From contig NZ_CP045740.1 in the NCBI RefSeq assembly GCF_009650765.1, positions 1,240,001 through 1,304,000 on the forward strand: DNA of 64,000 nucleotides. Reading direction: 5' to 3'. This DNA is from Streptomyces sp. SUK 48 (lineage in GTDB: Bacteria; Actinomycetota; Actinomycetes; Streptomycetales; Streptomycetaceae). The first letter of the stretch is position 1. Every line of letters starts with the position of its first letter. Shown piece by piece: positions 43,591-52,642 of the stretch. The notes beneath the pieces are model-generated. The model was not told where the DNA came from and ran no database searches. It saw nothing but the letters and a program-made list of their open reading frames with translations. The position numbers were made by a program, and so were the translations under genes.

Positions 43591-46500
43591 ATGCACGATG
43601 ACGACGAACAGCGGCCGGCCAAGGCCGCGCGGGCCCGCCGGGAGGCCGCCCGGACCCTGAGCCGGCTCGGCCGGCCGGACGGGCCGCATCCCGTGGAGGC
43701 GGTGCTCGTCGTCGACGCGCATCCCACGATGCGGGTGTGGGACGGCGCCGTCCAGGGCGATCTGGTCGGAGAGCTGGAGCGGTCCGGGCGGTTCACCCGG
43801 GTGCGGGTGGTACGGCTGCTGGGCACGGACGAGACGGACCCGGCGCAGGTGCGCCCCGAGGAGCCGCTGGGCGCGCCGGACGCGGGCGCCCGCCGGGTGG
43901 TCCTGGTACTGACCGACGGCATCGCCACCGGCTGGCGCCTGGGCACCGTGCATCCGCTGCTGCGCGCATGGGGGCGCGCGCAGCCGGTCGCCGTGACCCA
44001 TCTGCTCCCCCCGCACCTTTGGTTCCGCACCGGGCTCGACGTGTACCGGGTGCGCATCCGCTCCCCGCGCCCCTGGGCGGCCAACAGCGCCTGGAGCTGG
44101 GCCGAGCGCGAGGCTCCCGGCGAGCCGGGGGACGCCGGGGCGCCGGACGCGGAGGCGGAGGCGGCCGCGCCCGTCGTCGTACCGGTGCTGGCGCTGTCCG
44201 AGCGATGGGCGGGCGTGCTGCTCCGGCTGGTGTCCGGCGCCGGACCCGCGTGGCTGGATCTGGCCGCCGTACAGGCGCGGGAGTGGAAGAGCAGGCCCGA
44301 CGCGGCGCGGGCGCTGCCCTGGGCACAGGACGTGCCCGACCCGCACAGTCCGGTGCCCGCCGCCGAACGCGTCTCCGATTTCCGGGCCGCGGCCAGCCCC
44401 ACGGCGTTCACCCTGGCGACCCGGCTGGCCGCCGCGCCGCTGAGCCTGCCCGTCGTCCGGGCCCTGGTCGCCGCCACCCCGGACGCGGGCCCGGTGCACG
44501 TCTCCGAGCTGCTGATGAGCGGTCTGGTACGGCCCGTACCGGCGCGCGGTGACGGCCCGACGGACGTGGTCTTCGACTTCGCGCCCGATGTCCGCGAGGA
44601 ACTGCTGGCGCTGGGCCGCCGCAGCGCGACCGCGCGGGTGCTCTACGACGTCCGGGGGTTATTGGCCGGGGACGAGGCGACCCGTTCCCCGCTGCCCGCT
44701 CCCGACGAACCGCTGGACACGCTGGCGATGCCCGGCGTCGACAGCCGCAACATCGTCTTCCTCCGGGTGGAGCTGACCGCGCTGCGCGCCCTGTCGGGGC
44801 GGTACGACCAGCGCGCCGCGATGCTGGCCAAGGTGCTGAGCTGGCACGATCGGCGCTACGCGGTCAGCCTGGAGAAGTTCACCCTGGAGAAGACGCGCCG
44901 CACATCCACGGGATCCGCGCCGCCCGCCTCGGCCTTCGACGCGGACGGGCCCGCCGCCGGGCCGGAATCCCGGACCGTTTCCGAAGGAGCCTCATCGATG
45001 CCGACACCGCCTCAGGAAACCGCGGAGGAAGAGCGCACCGCGCAGCCGCGCGTCTGGGGGAACCTGCCGCCGCGCAACCCCAACTTCACCGGGCGCGACG
45101 AACTGCTGGAGCTGCTCGACCAGCGGCTGCGGGAGGGCACCACCACGGTGCTGCCGGAGGCGATCCACGGGATGGGCGGCGTCGGCAAGACCCAGCTCGC
45201 CATCGAGTACGCCTACCGGCACCAGTCCGAGTTCGACATCGTGTGGTGGATTCCCTCCGAGCGGCCCGGTCAGATCGGCCAGGCGCTGGTGGAACTGGCC
45301 CAGCGGCTGGGTCTGGTGACCACCACCGAGGCCAATATCGCGGGTCCGGCGGTGCGGGAGGCGCTGCGGGAGGGCCGGCCGTACTCGCGCTGGCTGCTCA
45401 TCTTCGACAACGCGGACAACCCCGAACAGGTGCGCCACTACTTCCCGCAGGGCGGCCACGGCACCATCCTCGTCACCTCCCGCAACCGCCGCTGGGGGCA
45501 GGTGGGCGGCTCCCTCGAGGTGGACGTGTTCACCCGCGAGGAGAGCAAGGAGCTGCTGCGCCGCTCGGGCCCGCCGCTGCGCGAGGAGGAGGCCGACGCG
45601 CTGGCCGAGGCGCTGGGCGATCTACCGCTGGCCCTCGAACAGGCCGCCGCCTGGCGGGCCGAGACCGGGATGCCGGCGTCCGAGTACCTGCGGCTGTTCG
45701 AGAACAAGCGCATGGAACTGCTGGAGGTGGCCCCGCCGCCGGACTACCAGCTGCCCGTCGCCGCCGCCTGGAACGTCTCCCTCGACCACCTGGAGACCCG
45801 CAGCCCCGCCGCCCTGCGGCTGCTCCAGCTGTGCTCGTACTTCGCGCCCGACCCGATCTCCCGCTCGATCTTCTCCGGCCTCGGCAACAGCAGCATCTTC
45901 CCCGAGCTGGACGCCGCCCTGAACGACCCGATGCGGCTCGCCCGCGCCATAAGAGAGGTCAACCGGTACTCGCTGGCGCGGATCGACCACCGTACGAACT
46001 CCATCGAGATGCACCGCCTGGTGCAACTGGTCCTCAACAACCGCATGTCGCCCGAGGAACAGGCGCGGATGCGGCACGGCGCGCACACACTGCTGGCCGC
46101 GGCGGACCCCAAGGCGCCGATGGAGCCGACGAGTTGGCCCCGGTACGCGGAGCTGTACAGCCATGTCATCGCCGCGGGCGCGATCAAGTCCGACCAGCCC
46201 TGGGTACGGCAGTTGGTGCGCAACATCGCCCAGTACCTGTACTGGTGGGGTGACCACGACGTGTCGCTCGACTTCTCCGAGCAGGCGTGGAAGTCCTGGC
46301 TGGACATCTTCGGCGAGGAGGACCAGCAGACCCTCCTGATGGGGCAGTGGCTCTGCTTCATGTACTGGGTGGTGGGCCGGTTCGACGACTCGGCCCGGCT
46401 GGTCAGCCACCTGAGGGAGGTCTACGAGCGCACCGCCCCGGCGGACGGCGAGGACCATCGCGAGGACGCGCTGGACGCACTCCAGCTGGAGGCCGCCGTA

Positions 46501-47562
46501 CGGCGCGTGGAGGGCAGGTTCGCCACCGGCGCCGAGCTGGACCGGATCGCGTACGACCGGGCGCACCGGGCCTTCGGCGAGGACGACCCCACGACGCTCA
46601 ACGTCGCGCACAACCTCTGCGTGAGCCTGCGTCTGGTGGGTGACTTCAAGGGGGCGCTCGAACTCGACGTGCGGACCCTGAGCCTGAAGATGCGCTTGTA
46701 CGGCCGCGAGGACCGGCGGACCCTGCACTCCGAGAACCACGTCGCCATCGACACCCGCGAGACGGGGGACTACATCGGGGCGCGTGCCCTCCAGGAGTCC
46801 GTGCTCAGCGCCTGTCAGGACGTGTTCGGCCGCGACAACCCCACCACGGTCGAGGCCAAGCGCCAGCTCAGTGAGGCGTACCGCAAGGCGGGCGACCACG
46901 CGCGTTCGCTGGAGCTGGCCACCGAGGCACACGGCCAGTTCACCCGCCGCTACGGCGAGACCCATCCGCAGTCGCTGGCCTCCGCGCTGGCCCTGTCGAT
47001 CGCGCTGCGGCAGAACGGCGATCTCCAGGCGGCGCGGACGCGCGGGGTGAAGGCGTGCGAGGGGTACCGGCAGATCTACGACCCGCACCACCCGCACGTC
47101 CTGTCCGCGGACATCGACCTCGCCGTCACCCTGCGCCTGCTCGGCGGACCCGAGGAGGCACGGCGGCTGGACGAGGCGGCGCTCGCCTCGCTGACCGACC
47201 GGCTCGGCGCGGGGCACCCCCTGCCGCTCGTCTGCGCCATCAACCTGGCCAGCGATCTGGCCGCCGTGGGCCGGCACGAGGAGGCGCGGCGGCGCGGCGA
47301 GGAGGCGCTGGCCCTGTGCCGGGAGTCCTTCGGCGAGGACCACCCGACCACGCTCGCCTGTGCCGCCAACCTGTCCCTCGACCTGCGCGCGACCGGTGCC
47401 CAGGCCGAGTGCGCGGCGCTGCGCGAGGACACCCTGACCCGTATGGAGCGCGTCCTGGACGCCCCGCGCCTCCAGACGGAGTCGGGGACCCGGCACCCGG
47501 CGACCGTGCAGTTCAGGGAGCGGGAGCGGGCCAACTGCGACATCGATCCGCTGCCGTTGTGA
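43591..47562 (+). CDS. fxsT: FxSxx-COOH system STAND NTPase with TPR repeats
   Basis: A 1323-residue cytoplasmic protein. The N-terminus (~1-420) is the SAV_2336-like domain (AVLVVDAHPTMRVWDGAVQG, VVLVLTDGIATGWRLGTVHP, VDSRNIVFLRVELTALRAL). A disordered linker follows. NB-ARC starts near 490 (NLPPRNPNFTGRDELLELL), with P-loop IHGMGGVGKTQLAIEYAYRH (~526), LLIFDNADNPEQVRHYFPQG and ALGDLPLALEQAAAW. Winged helix and then about ten TPRs fill residues ~800-1290. The ATG 43591 is preferred; upstream in-frame starts exist but the region before it looks non-coding and has a small hairpin (43533-43551). Proteins of this type accompany FxSxx RiPP genes. Confidence 0.85.
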   Translation: MHDDDEQRPAKAARARREAARTLSRLGRPDGPHPVEAVLVVDAHPTMRVWDGAVQGDLVGELERSGRFTRVRVVRLLGTDETDPAQVRPEEPLGAPDAGARRVVLVLTDGIATGWRLGTVHPLLRAWGRAQPVAVTHLLPPHLWFRTGLDVYRVRIRSPRPWAANSAWSWAEREAPGEPGDAGAPDAEAEAAAPVVVPVLALSERWAGVLLRLVSGAGPAWLDLAAVQAREWKSRPDAARALPWAQDVPDPHSPVPAAERVSDFRAAASPTAFTLATRLAAAPLSLPVVRALVAATPDAGPVHVSELLMSGLVRPVPARGDGPTDVVFDFAPDVREELLALGRRSATARVLYDVRGLLAGDEATRSPLPAPDEPLDTLAMPGVDSRNIVFLRVELTALRALSGRYDQRAAMLAKVLSWHDRRYAVSLEKFTLEKTRRTSTGSAPPASAFDADGPAAGPESRTVSEGASSMPTPPQETAEEERTAQPRVWGNLPPRNPNFTGRDELLELLDQRLREGTTTVLPEAIHGMGGVGKTQLAIEYAYRHQSEFDIVWWIPSERPGQIGQALVELAQRLGLVTTTEANIAGPAVREALREGRPYSRWLLIFDNADNPEQVRHYFPQGGHGTILVTSRNRRWGQVGGSLEVDVFTREESKELLRRSGPPLREEEADALAEALGDLPLALEQAAAWRAETGMPASEYLRLFENKRMELLEVAPPPDYQLPVAAAWNVSLDHLETRSPAALRLLQLCSYFAPDPISRSIFSGLGNSSIFPELDAALNDPMRLARAIREVNRYSLARIDHRTNSIEMHRLVQLVLNNRMSPEEQARMRHGAHTLLAAADPKAPMEPTSWPRYAELYSHVIAAGAIKSDQPWVRQLVRNIAQYLYWWGDHDVSLDFSEQAWKSWLDIFGEEDQQTLLMGQWLCFMYWVVGRFDDSARLVSHLREVYERTAPADGEDHREDALDALQLEAAVRRVEGRFATGAELDRIAYDRAHRAFGEDDPTTLNVAHNLCVSLRLVGDFKGALELDVRTLSLKMRLYGREDRRTLHSENHVAIDTRETGDYIGARALQESVLSACQDVFGRDNPTTVEAKRQLSEAYRKAGDHARSLELATEAHGQFTRRYGETHPQSLASALALSIALRQNGDLQAARTRGVKACEGYRQIYDPHHPHVLSADIDLAVTLRLLGGPEEARRLDEAALASLTDRLGAGHPLPLVCAINLASDLAAVGRHEEARRRGEEALALCRESFGEDHPTTLACAANLSLDLRATGAQAECAALREDTLTRMERVLDAPRLQTESGTRHPATVQFRERERANCDIDPLPL

Positions 47563-47567
47563 CGTGC

Positions 47568-47598
47568 GTCGGGGCCGCGCCGCCCGGCGGGCCCCGAC
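47568..47598. terminator. terminator between fxsT and the HExxH gene
   Basis: 9-bp stem GTCGGGGCC / GGCCCCGAC with a 13-nt GC-rich loop, in the 69-bp gap between convergent genes. Confidence 0.65.
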
Positions 47599-47631
47599 AA
47601 GCCCTGTCCCAGGAGGGTTTCCCGCCCTGGG

Positions 47632-49485
47632 TCAGGCCCCCAGCCAGGCCGCGAGGCGCACCGGGTCGGCACGGCGGCCGGTCGTCGCCCGCAACGCGTC
47701 CTGTACGGCGCGGGCGCGCTCCGGGTGGTGGCGGAGGAGGTCGGCGGCGGCCCGTCGGCCGGGATCGGCCGCGAGGGCGCGGCCGAGGCCGGGCCAGGCG
47801 GACACCGGTGCCTCCTCGGCCGACAGCCGTTCGGTGAACGACGCGCGGGCTTCGGCGTACTCACCGTGGAGCAGCCGTATCTCGGCCGGGTCGGCGCCGC
47901 CGACGCCGCCGGGGCGCCGCCAGTCTCCGCCGGGGTCGCTGAGGTGGTAGCGGGCCAGGACCGCCGTGCTGTCCGAGAAGCGGACCCCGGCGTCGGGGAC
48001 CAGCAGGGGTTCCTCCGCGAGTGCCGGCGGCGCTTCGCCGGAGCCCTGTCGCCAGGCGCGAACGGCTTCCTCGACGGCCTTCGCCGGTGGGCGCAGATGA
48101 TGGGCGCGCCAGCGGGCGTGGTGGTCGGCCGCGGCCTCCTCGGCCAGGCGCAGCGGCGTCGCGGGAACCTCCTCGGTCATCCACGCGGCGCAGCGCTCGG
48201 TGAGGCGCTCGACCACGTACCGGCCGACCGGGGTGAGCCGTTCGTGTCCGCCCACCGCGTTCAGCGTGGCCCACACCTGGGTGCGCCAGAGGGCGAACTC
48301 GAAGTGGGCGAGGGGGGCGTAGGCCGGGTCGGTGGTGTGCCGGTGGGCGCGCCAGAAGCGGGTCACGCCGAAGAAGGCGTAGATGCCCTGGAGCAGTCCG
48401 CCGAGCGGGCGGGGGTCGTCGCGCCAGGGGGCGTAGAGCAGGGGTTCGGGTGTCTCCGGATCCGCCGGCGGCTCGGTCAGCGGCTCCAGGTGCATCAGGC
48501 CGCCGAGCTTGGTGTGCTGGAACTCGTGTACGAGGGTCGCGGCGAGCTGGGCGACATCGTCCGGACGGGACGCGGTGACCCCGCCGAAGGCGTCGCCGGC
48601 CGTGCTGCTATGCGGCCGAAACCTTTCTCTCATGGGGGTCGGCGCCACCGACATCAGGCCCCGGCGCATCGCCTCGGTGCTCTGCGGATCGTCGCGGAGC
48701 AGCACGTCCCATGCCCCGGCGAGCGATGCCTCCCAGTACGCCGTCTCCGCCGGGGGCAGCAGGCTGGGCTCGCTCGGGTGGGGGAACGTGCGGTAGGGGT
48801 CGAGTTCCTCCAGCACCAGGGGCTTCGCCCGGCTCCCGGACCCCAGCGTCGTCCGGCGCACCGGTATCCAGTCCGGCGCGCGCCGGCCGGGGTCGGCGGG
48901 AACCTCCACGGCACCGCTCGCACCGGTGACGCGCAGCCGGCCGGCGCGTCCCGTGACCCGGGCGGTGCCCCATGGTCCGGGGTCCGGCAGGACCGCGCAG
49001 CCCAGCGTGGGCAGCGGCACCAGGCCGCGGCGCACGGGCACGGTGATGTCGAAGTCCAGCCCGGCGCGGGCCGCGGCGGCGGCCGCGAGGGCGGCGAAAT
49101 GGCCCATGACCACCCAGTGCGGCGCGTCCTCGTAGACCCGGCCCCTGAGCCGGCGCACCGCGAGGGAGACCCACATGCCGGTGTTCGGGGACATCAGCAG
49201 GTCCTCGCACACCTCGGGAGCGTGCCGCTGGGCGCGTTCCAGCAGGTCCCAGCCTTGCGCGAAGGCATCCGTGCCGTCCGGTCCGGTGTCGTCCGGTCCC
49301 GTGCCGCTCTCGGAGGCTCCGTTGCGCAGCGCCCGCAGCAGCAGGAGTCTGCGGCTGCGTTCCGCGCGCAGCAGTTCCGTGATGACCGCGCCGTCGCCCT
49401 CGCCGGACGCGAGTGCCCGCAGACCGGCCGCCGAGAGCCGGTGATACGGCAGATGGTCCCCCGTCGTCGTGGCGTCAACGGCCAC
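47632..49485 (-). CDS. HExxH motif-containing peptide-modification protein
   Basis: A 617-residue protein starting at GTG 49485. The family motif LVHEFQHTKLGGLMHLEPL lies near residue 315. LDPYRTFPHPSEP and YAPWRDDPRPLGGLLQGIYA (~365) are also typical. In fxs systems this domain is usually fused to, or encoded beside, the radical-SAM cyclophane synthase FxsB. αKG-dependent hydroxylase activity has been reported for such fused domains, to my recollection. Here no radical-SAM CxxxCxxC domain is present in the protein or elsewhere in the window. It is immediately downstream of a short precursor-like gene on the same strand (36-bp gap), so it probably modifies that peptide. Confidence 0.8.
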   Translation of the reverse strand: MAVDATTTGDHLPYHRLSAAGLRALASGEGDGAVITELLRAERSRRLLLLRALRNGASESGTGPDDTGPDGTDAFAQGWDLLERAQRHAPEVCEDLLMSPNTGMWVSLAVRRLRGRVYEDAPHWVVMGHFAALAAAAAARAGLDFDITVPVRRGLVPLPTLGCAVLPDPGPWGTARVTGRAGRLRVTGASGAVEVPADPGRRAPDWIPVRRTTLGSGSRAKPLVLEELDPYRTFPHPSEPSLLPPAETAYWEASLAGAWDVLLRDDPQSTEAMRRGLMSVAPTPMRERFRPHSSTAGDAFGGVTASRPDDVAQLAATLVHEFQHTKLGGLMHLEPLTEPPADPETPEPLLYAPWRDDPRPLGGLLQGIYAFFGVTRFWRAHRHTTDPAYAPLAHFEFALWRTQVWATLNAVGGHERLTPVGRYVVERLTERCAAWMTEEVPATPLRLAEEAAADHHARWRAHHLRPPAKAVEEAVRAWRQGSGEAPPALAEEPLLVPDAGVRFSDSTAVLARYHLSDPGGDWRRPGGVGGADPAEIRLLHGEYAEARASFTERLSAEEAPVSAWPGLGRALAADPGRRAAADLLRHHPERARAVQDALRATTGRRADPVRLAAWLGA

Positions 49486-49521
49486 GTGTCCCCCACCGCA
49501 CCCTGCTGATCACCTTCTCGC

Positions 49522-49686
49522 TCAGTCGAAGCGGGACGGGCTGTATGACAGCGTGATGGCCTGCGGACCGTCGATGTGGTGCAGCAGCTGCTCCAGGGAC
49601 TCGGTGAACGTCCGGTCGTCCATGGAGCGCAGTGCTTCGAGGGAGATTCCCGAGAGATCGACGAGACCGGACTCGACGGCAGGCAT
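49522..49686 (-). CDS. FxSxx-type RiPP precursor peptide with variant C-terminus
   Basis: A 54-residue peptide. MPAVESGLVDLSGISLEALR is the characteristic FxSxx leader start, followed by a helical acidic middle (SMDDRTFTESLEQLLHHID). The C-terminal core is QAITLSYSPSRFD rather than the usual F-x-S-x-x-COOH end. The ATG at 49686 has GGAG six bases upstream. A TTG at 49707 behind GGGAGGGGAC would add MAALEHP and is a fair alternative. It lies upstream of the HExxH protein gene in the same direction. Aromatic and Asp residues in the last seven positions are the plausible modification targets. Confidence 0.72.
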   Translation of the reverse strand: MPAVESGLVDLSGISLEALRSMDDRTFTESLEQLLHHIDGPQAITLSYSPSRFD

Positions 49687-49813
49687 CGGATGCTCCAAGG
49701 CTGCCAAGTCCCCTCCCGTATCTACCAGTTATGCACTGTCAGTGCCTCGACCAGCATGACCCAGCACCGCACGCCCCCGCAACCCTGCGGCCTTTCGGCG
49801 CCGCGAGATCGAG

Positions 49814-50875
49814 TCAGCCGCGAAACCGGGCCAGCCGGGCCGCCGCGCCGTCCATCCGGTCCACTTCGGGCGAGGGCCCCTCCAACAGTCTTACCGCTTC
49901 CAGGAGTTGATCGAGGGTGCCCGGATAGCGCAGACAGGTGCGCACGATGCCGTAGACGTCCATCCGCAGCCGGGGATCACGGGGGCTGTTGGCCGCCACC
50001 CGGTCGCTGATGCTGTCCAGCACGAGTCCCAGGCCGTTGCCGCCGCGCAGTGCCGGTACGGCGGTCAACGCGTCCACCAGCTCGGCGAGTTCGCGCAGCG
50101 GAAGATCGGACGGCAGCTCCGCGAGGCCGACGGCCGGACGGCGGCCCTCGACGCCGTCGGCGAGGCCGAGCGCGGTGCGGGGCGGCAGACCCGCGGATCG
50201 CCGCATGCGCTCCGCCTCGGCGGCGGACAGCGACGCGTACCACCGCTCCACCCGCCCCGCCGCGAGCCGGCCCAGTCCGTCGGCCCGGTGGTGGGCGCTC
50301 ACCACGCCGATCACCGCGCCGCCGCACCACACGAGCGCGCCCGACATGCCCTCCCAGGGCGAGCGGTGCGGCTCGGGGTCGGCGGGCGGGGCGGCGACCG
50401 CCAGTTCCAGGGTGCCCTCGCGGAGGTTGGACAGGACCGAGACGGTGCCGGTGACATGGCAGGAGTCCCGGTAGCGGCCGGGCGTGCCCCCGCGCTCGCC
50501 CTCGCCCCCGCTCTCGCGGAGCTTGAACCGCGGAAAGCCCATCGCGCTGAACGGCAGCACCACGTCCGCGTCCGGTACGGCGGCGTAGCGCGGCGGGCCG
50601 ACGCCGGTACGGTCCGCCGGTACGTCCTCGATCTCCAGCAGCGCGACATCGGCGACCCCGGCCGAGAGGACGACCCGTGCGGGGGCGCTCCACTCCCCCG
50701 GGCGGTCGGCGTCGAACCGTACCCGTACGGATGCCGCCCCCGCGACGACATGGGCGGCCGTCAGCACATGCCCGTCCCCGACCCGGTACCCGGACCCCCG
50801 CCGCCCCGGCGTCCCCGCCACCAGCACCTCGGCGACGCGCGCCGCGTCCAGCCCCTCTTCCCCCGGTCCCCTCAC
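49814..50875 (-). CDS. trypsin-like serine protease with C-terminal effector-associated domain
   Basis: A 353-residue cytoplasmic protease starting at GTG 50875. The chymotrypsin-fold triad is His in HVLTAAHVVAGAA (~residue 40), Asp in VADVALLEIEDVP (~75) and Ser in SPWEGMSGALVWCGG (~175). The C-terminal ~90 residues (LAELVDALTAVPALRGGNGL, SDRVAANSPRDPRLRMDVYG, LDQLLEAVRLLEG) match EAD2-type adaptor helices, like the N-terminus of the VMAP protein. No signal peptide, so it acts inside the cell. It probably is the executioner of the trypco2/VMAP system: activation by oligomerisation through the adaptor is the inferred mode. Confidence 0.82.
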   Translation of the reverse strand: MRGPGEEGLDAARVAEVLVAGTPGRRGSGYRVGDGHVLTAAHVVAGAASVRVRFDADRPGEWSAPARVVLSAGVADVALLEIEDVPADRTGVGPPRYAAVPDADVVLPFSAMGFPRFKLRESGGEGERGGTPGRYRDSCHVTGTVSVLSNLREGTLELAVAAPPADPEPHRSPWEGMSGALVWCGGAVIGVVSAHHRADGLGRLAAGRVERWYASLSAAEAERMRRSAGLPPRTALGLADGVEGRRPAVGLAELPSDLPLRELAELVDALTAVPALRGGNGLGLVLDSISDRVAANSPRDPRLRMDVYGIVRTCLRYPGTLDQLLEAVRLLEGPSPEVDRMDGAAARLARFRG

Positions 50876-50884
50876 GCCCGTCCC

Positions 50885-51697
50885 CTACCCCGTCAGCGCG
50901 GCGAGCAGCCGCAGTTTCTCGTCGCTGTCGCTGTCCTTGTCGGGGTAGTAGACGACGAGGATGACGTCGTCCACGGGGAGCTTGTCCCGGTGCAGGCGCA
51001 GTTCACCGACGACGGGGTGGTGGACGGTGGTCGTACCGCCGTCCAGGCTCCGGACGTCGTGCCGGGCCCACAGGGTGCGGAACCGCTGGCTGGAGAGGGC
51101 GAGTTCGCCGACGAGCTCGACGAACCGGGGGTCGTCGGTGTCGTCCCCGACGGTGGTGCGCAGGGCGGCGACGAAGTCGGCGGTGGCCTTCGTCCAGTCC
51201 TCGTGGAAGGCCCGTTCCTCGGGGTCGAGGAGGAGGGAGCGCAGCCGGTTCTGGCCGGGCCGCAGGCGCGGGGAGAGCGCGAGGGCCATGGGGTTGGAGG
51301 CCAGGACGTCGAACGCGCGGCCCTCCACGAACGCGGGGATCTGGAGGTGGGCGAGCAGCTGGTGCACGCGCGCCGGTACATGCTCGGGGCGCTTGCGGCG
51401 CGGCGCGCGCGGGCGTGCCGCGGCGAGGCCGAGCAGATACGTCCGCTCGATGTCGTCGAGCCGCAGGACGCGGGCGAGCGATTCGAGGACCTGCGGTGAG
51501 GGGTTCTTGTCGCGGCCGCGCTCCAGGCGCAGGTAGTAGTCGGGGCTGATTCCGGCGAGCAGGGCGACCTCCTCGCGGCGCAGCCCGGGTACCCGCCGGT
51601 TGCCGCCGGGCGGGAGTCCGGCCTGCGCCGGGGAGACCAGCTCACGCCGGGCGCGCAGATAGGCGCCGAGCCGGTTGCCGGATTCCTCGTCCTTCAT
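50885..51697 (-). CDS. XRE/MmyB-like helix-turn-helix regulator
   Basis: A 270-residue cytoplasmic DNA-binding protein starting at ATG 51697. The HTH is NRRVPGLRREEVALLAGISP with YYLRLERGRDKNPS (~residues 30-65). The MmyB-like ligand-binding domain has VHQLLAHLQIPAFVEGRAFD, ASNPMALALSP and TTTVHHPVVGELRLHRDKL. Such regulators often repress a divergent oxidoreductase gene. The SDR at 51866 is divergent, with a 168-bp gap containing AACGGTTTTGG / GAACCGTTC near 51820-51845 as a possible operator. The ligand is likely a fatty acid or small lipid in known relatives. Confidence 0.87.
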   Translation of the reverse strand: MKDEESGNRLGAYLRARRELVSPAQAGLPPGGNRRVPGLRREEVALLAGISPDYYLRLERGRDKNPSPQVLESLARVLRLDDIERTYLLGLAAARPRAPRRKRPEHVPARVHQLLAHLQIPAFVEGRAFDVLASNPMALALSPRLRPGQNRLRSLLLDPEERAFHEDWTKATADFVAALRTTVGDDTDDPRFVELVGELALSSQRFRTLWARHDVRSLDGGTTTVHHPVVGELRLHRDKLPVDDVILVVYYPDKDSDSDEKLRLLAALTG

Positions 51698-51865
51698 ACC
51701 GCCACCGTAATGCGGTGCGCCCGCCCCAGCGGGGGTCCTGGCAGGACCAGGGAGAACGGGGGCCCTGCCACGGCCGGCGGCCGCCGCCAAGACTGAGGGA
51801 GCACCGTTTTGGGATGAACGGTTTTGGTTTTCGATGAACCGTTCCGGAGAGGAAAGGACGATCTC

Positions 51866-52627
51866 ATGGATCTCTCCCAGCGCACCGTTCTCGTCGTCGG
51901 CGGCACCTCCGGCATCGGACGGGAGCTGGCCCGGCGCTTCGCCGCGGCGGGCAGCACCGTGGCCGTCGCCGGCCGCAGCCCCGAGGCGCTCGGGGAACTG
52001 GCCGGGGAGGGCTTCGGCACGTTCGAGGTCGACGTCACCGACGGTTCCTCCGTCGCCGCCGCCCGGGACGCCGTGCTCGCCCGGTACCCCGGGCTGGACA
52101 CGGTGGTGACCATGTCGGGCGTCATGCTCATGGAGGACCTGCGCGATCCCGGGCACTTCGAGGCGGCGCGGACCACGATCGACACCAACCTGCTCGGCAC
52201 CATCCGGGTGATCGACGCCTTCACCCCGCATCTGGTCGGGCGGGGCGCGGGCACCTTCGTCACCGTCACCTCGGGCATCGCCTTCCTGCCCTTCCCGCCC
52301 ATGCCCAGCTACGCCGCCTCGAAGGCCGCGGTGCACGCCTACTCGGAGGCGCTGCGCGCACAGCTCGACGGCACCGGTGTCGGCGTCGTGGAACTCGTCC
52401 CCCCGGCCGTCGCCACGGCGGGCCAGGAGAAGGTGAACCCGCACGCGCTGCCGCTGGACGCCTTCGCCACCGAGGTCATGGAACTCCTCTCCGCCGACCC
52501 CACCCCCGACGAGATCCTCGTGCGGGGCGTCCTGATGCACCGCTGGGCCGAGCGCGACGGCACGTACGACGACCTCGTCGCCCAGCGCTCCCGGGCCCTG
52601 GCGATGCTCCCCGGGCGCGCGGGCTGA
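51866..52627 (+). CDS. SDR family oxidoreductase (DltE-like)
   Basis: A 253-residue NAD(P)-dependent short-chain dehydrogenase. The cofactor motif is VLVVGGTSGIGRELARRFAA (TGxxxGxG variant GGTSGIG), followed by VVTMSGVML (NAG-like). The catalytic Ser is in TVTSGIAFLP and Tyr/Lys in PSYAASKAAVHAY. The C-terminus is longer than the minimum, with EILVRGVLMHRWAERDG. RBS GAGAGGAAAGGACG precedes ATG 51866. It is divergent from the MmyB-like regulator, which probably represses it. Substrate unknown. Confidence 0.9.
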   Translation: MDLSQRTVLVVGGTSGIGRELARRFAAAGSTVAVAGRSPEALGELAGEGFGTFEVDVTDGSSVAAARDAVLARYPGLDTVVTMSGVMLMEDLRDPGHFEAARTTIDTNLLGTIRVIDAFTPHLVGRGAGTFVTVTSGIAFLPFPPMPSYAASKAAVHAYSEALRAQLDGTGVGVVELVPPAVATAGQEKVNPHALPLDAFATEVMELLSADPTPDEILVRGVLMHRWAERDGTYDDLVAQRSRALAMLPGRAG

Positions 52628-52642
52628 CGCCCGGGGAGCATC
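52603..52642 (+). terminator. terminator overlapping the SDR stop codon
   Basis: Perfect 15-bp stem (GATGCTCCCCGGGCG / CGCCCGGGGAGCATC) with a 10-nt loop containing the stop codon, so the last codons of the gene form half of the hairpin. Confidence 0.8.
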
